Assembly (NCBI GenBank): GCA_002030045.1
Contig: LQBI01000024.1
Coordinates: 62,001 to 126,000 of the forward strand
DNA from: Candidatus Aegiribacteria sp. MLS_C
GTDB lineage: Bacteria > Fermentibacterota > Fermentibacteria > Fermentibacterales > JCC-6
DNA length: 64,000 nt
Direction of reading: 5' to 3'
Made by a program: the position numbers and the translations under genes. Below are positions 60,576 through 64,000 of the stretch, one piece after another. The number at the start of each line of letters is the position of its first letter. The first letter of the stretch is position 1. The notes beneath the pieces are model-generated. The model saw only the letters and a program-made list of their open reading frames with translations, ran no database searches and was not told where the DNA came from.

Positions 60576-62534
60576 TTGTATCCGGCATCTCTTCTGGCAC
60601 TCCTGGTCCTGAGGATCATCGGGATAATCGTAACGGGGCCTTCGGGGGAGCCCGTTCCAGGCGCTTCAGTCTTACAGGGCCATAATCTTGTCGGCATCAC
60701 TGATTCCCTGGGGTCCGTGAACCTTCCCGATACCGCAGGCACCTTAACGGTTTTCGCCCTCGGTTTCGTTGAATGGAGGGGGACTGTTCCTCCCTCCGGC
60801 CGGGTGGTGCTGGAACAGGTCCCTGTCCCATCTGGAATCGTGGTGACGGTAACAGGCGACAGGAGCACCCTGCGCAGGAGATTCCCCGCCACCACCATGC
60901 TGGACGGCGAAGACATGGAGACACTCTCCAGAAGCGGACTCGAAGGGCTCATGAGTCTCTCCGGAGGTGTCTTCGTGCGCGAGTACGGAGGGTCGATACC
61001 GGTGGTCTCGATATCCATCCGCGGAAGCGACCCCGCTCACACCAGCTATTCGGTCGACGGGCATGACCTTGCCAGTTGCATGGACGGCTCCCCAGGCCTG
61101 GTCCTGGACCCCGCAGTCTTCGGAGGCATGGAGGTCTCGAGAGGGTCAGGCTCGCGTTTCATGTCCGGAGGAATGGCCGGAACACTGAACTTCATCAGCG
61201 CTGCCGCTTCGAGGCCTCCGAAAGTCTCCGTTGATATCTCCGACGATGGTTCCGGCGGAGTATCCGGCAGTGTTCGGGCCGGGGAGGGAAGGCTGGGGTT
61301 CAGTCTGAGGAGATCCGTAGGCGTCAGGGAAACGACCGGGTACGGAGCCTCCCTGATCTACACCGGGAAAACGGGCCCTCTCACTGGAGGGGCTCTCGCC
61401 TCGGTCGCCGGGGGAGGCACTGAGAACCCCGACTGGAGCATTCCCACCGACGGCACCAGAGAACGGGGAAGCCTGGACTGCTGGGGAAGGGCGGAACTGG
61501 GCAGCGATCTCTCGTTAATAGCCGACCTGAGGACCGGAAGGCACGTCTTCTGCAGTACCGTACCGGAGTCCATCGATGATACACACGACGAGGCTGGAGC
61601 TGGTTTCGGAGCGGAACTGAGGATCCGTCCCGCGGGGATACACGCCATCATCTCGGCAGGGATCGAGGCCGACCGTGTATGGAGCACCTCGCTTGGAGAT
61701 CGCGGAAGGACAGCCCTGGAAGGCTCCATCGAGGCCGGTTTTCTCGAGGCGGTATCAGTGAACGCCTCGGCCGCTGTGAACCATGTACCGGGTGAAACCA
61801 CGCTACCGGGAGCAGGCATCATGCTGGGAGCACCGCTCCTGGATTCCATGGTCATCGCACATGCCGGAGCCGCACTCGGTTTTCGAAGGCCGACACTCAA
61901 CGACCTCTACTGGCCCCTGGACAGCTATGCGGTGGGGAATCCCGATCTGGAAGCGGAAACTTCTCTGGATACCGAGGCGGGAGTATCCCTCCATCCGGCC
62001 CGCCGGGCCAGTATATCGGTCACAGCTTTCTTCGGAAGGTCCAGGGACCTCATACGGTGGGAGCCGGGGGCCGAGGGCATATGGAGTCCGGTGAACAGGG
62101 CAAGGGTTGCCAGAAGGGGGGTGGAAGCCGAAGGATGGGCCAGCATAGGGAGCATGGAACTCCTGGGGACCCTCACTGTCCTGGAGGTGAGGGACGACGA
62201 TCCATGCTCCCCGGAATTCGGCAGGACCCTTCCCTACGTCCCGGACCACACATGGTCGCTGAAAGCCTCCATTGCACTGGACCGCAAGTGGCGTGTGAAT
62301 GCTGGAGCGAGGGGCATGGGCATACGCTTCACCAACTACAGCGAGACTTCCTGGCAGGCAGCGTACGCCCTGCTGCAGGCTGGCATCGATTTCAGGCCGT
62401 CGTTGCATGCCGGGATCACAATGGAACTGTCGGTGGACAACCTGCTGGACGAGGAATACCTTGAGACCAGCGGGTTCCCCGGAAGGGGAAGGACCTTCCG
62501 GGCCGGGCTGAGATGGACCGGGTCCGGATCATGA
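60576..62534 (+). CDS. btuB: TonB-dependent vitamin B12 receptor (BtuB-type)
   Basis: A protein of about 652 residues from TTG 60576, which lies 5 nt after GGAGGT. After a signal segment ('ASLLALLVLRIIG') comes a carboxypeptidase-like regulatory domain ('VTGPSGEPVPGASVLQGHNLVGITDSLGSV'). The plug domain follows ('RFPATTMLDGEDMETLSRSGLEGLMSLSGG', 'VSISIRGSDPAHTSYSVDG', 'SGSRFMSGGMAGTLNF'), then the beta-barrel ending 'YLETSGFPGRGRTFRAGLRWTG'. The cobalamin riboswitch upstream fixes the cargo as a corrinoid. BtuCD and TonB genes are not in the window. Confidence 0.92.
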   Translation: MYPASLLALLVLRIIGIIVTGPSGEPVPGASVLQGHNLVGITDSLGSVNLPDTAGTLTVFALGFVEWRGTVPPSGRVVLEQVPVPSGIVVTVTGDRSTLRRRFPATTMLDGEDMETLSRSGLEGLMSLSGGVFVREYGGSIPVVSISIRGSDPAHTSYSVDGHDLASCMDGSPGLVLDPAVFGGMEVSRGSGSRFMSGGMAGTLNFISAAASRPPKVSVDISDDGSGGVSGSVRAGEGRLGFSLRRSVGVRETTGYGASLIYTGKTGPLTGGALASVAGGGTENPDWSIPTDGTRERGSLDCWGRAELGSDLSLIADLRTGRHVFCSTVPESIDDTHDEAGAGFGAELRIRPAGIHAIISAGIEADRVWSTSLGDRGRTALEGSIEAGFLEAVSVNASAAVNHVPGETTLPGAGIMLGAPLLDSMVIAHAGAALGFRRPTLNDLYWPLDSYAVGNPDLEAETSLDTEAGVSLHPARRASISVTAFFGRSRDLIRWEPGAEGIWSPVNRARVARRGVEAEGWASIGSMELLGTLTVLEVRDDDPCSPEFGRTLPYVPDHTWSLKASIALDRKWRVNAGARGMGIRFTNYSETSWQAAYALLQAGIDFRPSLHAGITMELSVDNLLDEEYLETSGFPGRGRTFRAGLRWTGSGS

Positions 62535-62559
62535 ACACTTGAAGGGAAAAATACTGGAC

Positions 62560-63564
62560 ATGAATATCATCACAGGAATACTGACGGCGGTCCTGCTTCT
62601 CATCCTCTCATCGACCGCATGCAACTCCCCCGCGGATCCGGGATCATCCCCGAACCCGCCCGGAAACATCATAGCATGGTTCAACGGTCTGGGCAACAAC
62701 GTCGACCTGTATTTCCCCGCGTCCGATTCCCTTGTCCAGGGAGCGTACATCACGGGGGAAGTCCCGAACGACATCCTCTCCCCGGAACAGGGGCTGATGG
62801 TAGTCCTCAGCTCGCTCGACGCACGGATACAGGTGTTCGAGACCGACTCCACCGGCTCGGAGTACTTCTCAGTACAGCTCCCCTCCGGAAGCAACCCCTA
62901 CCTGATGTCCTGGGACGGCGAGCACCTCTGGGTCACCCTCCTGCTCACCTCGCAGGTCGCACGGGTCGACCTGGTCCCCGGTGGCGGCGTGGAACTATTC
63001 GACCTTCGCGGGAACCCGACATCCATCGCTTCCACCGGTCAGAGGGTGTTCGTAGGTAACGCATCATGGCCCGACCCCAGCGTCACCGGAGGCATAACCG
63101 TCCTTGACGCTTCCACGGGGGACAGCCTGGGCTCCGTGCAGACACCCGACAACGTGATCTTCCTGAAATACTTCGAGAGCACCGGAATGGTCCACGCCGT
63201 GACCACCACCTACACGGGGGACGGTCTGATCAGCATACTGGACCCGGTCTCCATGGAGATAACGGCCCAGGTACCTACGGGAGGCTCTCCCGGACAGCCC
63301 GTCGAATGCGGCGGGGGATTCGTGGCCGGCGGCGGCTGGGCGTCCGGAAGCCTTTACTTCTACGGCGAATCAGGTGTACTGGAGGATGAATGGGACACCG
63401 GGCACCTTTCGGCGGCGGGAGTTGTCTGCCTCGGGGACACCGCCTACGTGACCGATCCGACGAAAAACGTGGTTTTCGTCGCCGACTGCGAAGGGAGATC
63501 GCTCCTGGACACCCTTACTGCCGGCGCCTCAGGTCCGCAGGGCATCACCTCCGTCTCTCCCTGA
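62560..63564 (+). CDS. YVTN-type beta-propeller lipoprotein next to btuB (possible BtuG analogue)
   Basis: A protein of about 334 residues. It has a signal peptide with a weak lipobox ('LLLILSSTACNSP') and a proline-rich linker, then repeated blades: 'GLMVVLSSLDARIQVFETDSTG', 'HLWVTLLLTSQVARVDLVPGG', 'RVFVGNASWPDPS ... GGITVLDASTG', 'GLISILDPVSMEITAQVPTGG', 'GDTAYVTDPTKNVVFVADCEG'. This is a YVTN/NHL-type seven-bladed layout. It starts 26 nt after btuB and is presumably under the same riboswitch. In Bacteroides, BtuG, a beta-propeller surface lipoprotein beside BtuB, captures B12. Similar placement suggests, but does not prove, the same job. An in-frame TTG at 62539 is an alternative start. 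Confidence 0.78.
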   Translation: MNIITGILTAVLLLILSSTACNSPADPGSSPNPPGNIIAWFNGLGNNVDLYFPASDSLVQGAYITGEVPNDILSPEQGLMVVLSSLDARIQVFETDSTGSEYFSVQLPSGSNPYLMSWDGEHLWVTLLLTSQVARVDLVPGGGVELFDLRGNPTSIASTGQRVFVGNASWPDPSVTGGITVLDASTGDSLGSVQTPDNVIFLKYFESTGMVHAVTTTYTGDGLISILDPVSMEITAQVPTGGSPGQPVECGGGFVAGGGWASGSLYFYGESGVLEDEWDTGHLSAAGVVCLGDTAYVTDPTKNVVFVADCEGRSLLDTLTAGASGPQGITSVSP

Positions 63565-63586
63565 CCCCGAGTGTCCCGTTCTGGTG

Positions 63587-63723
63587 CCGGGCCCGGAAAA
63601 TGAGACATCCTGTATACGATTCCGGGCTTCGGAAGCATGTTCCGGGCCCGGAAAATGAGACATCCTGTATACGATTCCGGGCTTCGGAAGCATGTTCCGG
63701 GCCCGGAAAACGAGACATCCTGT
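63587..63723. repeat. 55-bp tandem repeat with palindromic core
   Basis: Two full copies (63587-63641 and 63642-63696) are identical over 55 bases. A third partial copy (63697-63723) has one change in 26. Each begins with the palindrome CCGGGCCCGG, which extends to TTCCGGGCCCGGAA at junctions, and contains GTATAC and a GCTTC/GGAAGC inverted repeat. There are no variable spacers. It lies in the 225-bp gap after the propeller gene and before the PHP gene. Confidence 0.9.
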
Positions 63724-63789
63724 GAATGACTGATGTGGTTCCGCGATTGAACAGGCTGCATATTACGGCTTGTCCATCCGGGAGGTGAA

Positions 63790-64000
63790 ATGTCGTTCCT
63801 TTCATGTGACCTTCATGTTCACTCCAGGTTCTCAAGCGAATCCGGGAGATGGGTCCTCAGATCGCTGAAGACTCCGGAGAGCTTCACTCCGCCTGAACTG
63901 ATCTACGAGCTCACCCGAAAAAGAGGCATGGACTTCGTCACGATAACCGACATAAACACAATAGAGGGAGCAATGTCCATCGCTCACCTGCCAGGAACCT
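63790..64000 (+). CDS. PHP-domain protein, 3' end cut by window edge
   Basis: A gene start with GGAGG 4 nt before ATG 63790. The 70 visible residues begin 'SFLSCDLHVHSRFSSESGRW', the PHP metal-binding motif 1 (DLHVHS), followed by 'SFTPPELIYELTRKRGMDFVTITDINTIEGAM'. The second motif is normally T-D-H; here it reads T-D-I, replacing a metal-ligand histidine. PHP proteins include phosphoesterases and fusions to glycosyltransferases. The remainder is outside the window. Confidence 0.85.
   Translation, partial: MSFLSCDLHVHSRFSSESGRWVLRSLKTPESFTPPELIYELTRKRGMDFVTITDINTIEGAMSIAHLPGT

Noticed and set aside
63587-63723. 55-bp repeats as a CRISPR array
   Set aside because: The period is fully conserved with no variable spacer.
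1-64000. Prophage, transposon or integron content
   Set aside because: No transposase, integrase, recombinase, att-like direct repeat or tRNA-adjacent island was seen; gene order and codon use are uniform.
1-64000. tRNA or rRNA genes
   Set aside because: Reading the few intergenic stretches showed no cloverleaf or rRNA-like segment; none can be supported.

Overview
The window is a gene-dense, high-GC bacterial chromosome segment. Most genes abut or overlap by 1-50 nt, and coding DNA covers nearly everything. It encodes a Gram-negative envelope: lipid A and Kdo genes (lpxB, an acyltransferase-waaA fusion, lpxK), heptose genes (gmhB, a GT9 heptosyltransferase), a TonB-dependent receptor, a PorV/PorQ-like outer-membrane protein and a secreted protein with a FlgD/T9SS-type C-terminal domain. 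Arginine AGG and isoleucine ATA codons are common, and TTG/GTG starts are frequent. Together this suggests an FCB-group candidate phylum of the Fermentibacteria / Latescibacteria / Eisenbacteria kind. That placement is inference; no rRNA is present.

Layout. 1-6.3 kb (+): a cut-off TPR gene, a degenerate and a canonical GT9 glycosyltransferase, polA and a sulfatase-family lipoprotein. 6.3-10.4 kb: a SpoU methylase, a ComEC-like membrane protein lacking the metallo-beta-lactamase domain, then gmhB and a sugar epimerase on the minus strand. 10.47-10.67 kb: an array of two alternating hairpin types. 10.7-22.6 kb (+): one long run of ddl, threonine aldolase, Gfo/Idh/MocA oxidoreductase, lpxB, acyltransferase-waaA, lpxK, nadB, an NlpC/P60 lipoprotein, two methyltransferases, small exported proteins and a macrodomain protein. 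22.7-29.3 kb: a secreted beta-propeller protein, dusB, a 2'-5' RNA ligase-like gene with a CTG start, and lipM-lipA. 29.4-39.5 kb (+): PorV-like protein, surE, a transglutaminase-fold pair (one intact, one with its triad replaced), a GT-C/TPR membrane protein, murJ and uvrC.

39.5-42.2 kb (-): four translationally coupled genes encode an ABC ATPase, an ABC permease, a His-rich membrane-anchored lipoprotein and a membrane-anchored protein of unknown function. 42.4-44.0 kb: sat with a separate APS-kinase-like protein whose P-loop is lost. 44.1-49.2 kb (-): two large alkaline-phosphatase-superfamily proteins, one with a likely ATT start, plus a three-helix membrane protein and a small ribbon-helix-helix-like protein. 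49.4-54.9 kb (+): a 1410-residue acyl-CoA dehydratase activase fusion and an M18 aminopeptidase. 54.9-57.1 kb (-): a VOC protein and a second ABC exporter. 57.1-60.3 kb (+): an LPG-synthase-like membrane protein, an FAD oxidoreductase and a DDAH-like hydrolase. 60.3-63.6 kb (+): a cobalamin riboswitch controls a BtuB-type receptor and a beta-propeller lipoprotein that may be a BtuG-like surface B12-binding protein. The window ends with 55-bp tandem repeats and the start of a PHP-domain gene.

The best candidates for little-described biology are the four-gene His-rich ABC locus, the riboswitch-BtuB-propeller locus, sat with a pseudo-APS-kinase, the active/inactive transglutaminase pair, the alternating hairpin array, and the convincing non-AUG (ATT, CTG) starts. 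All calls come from reading the sequence; no database search was run.
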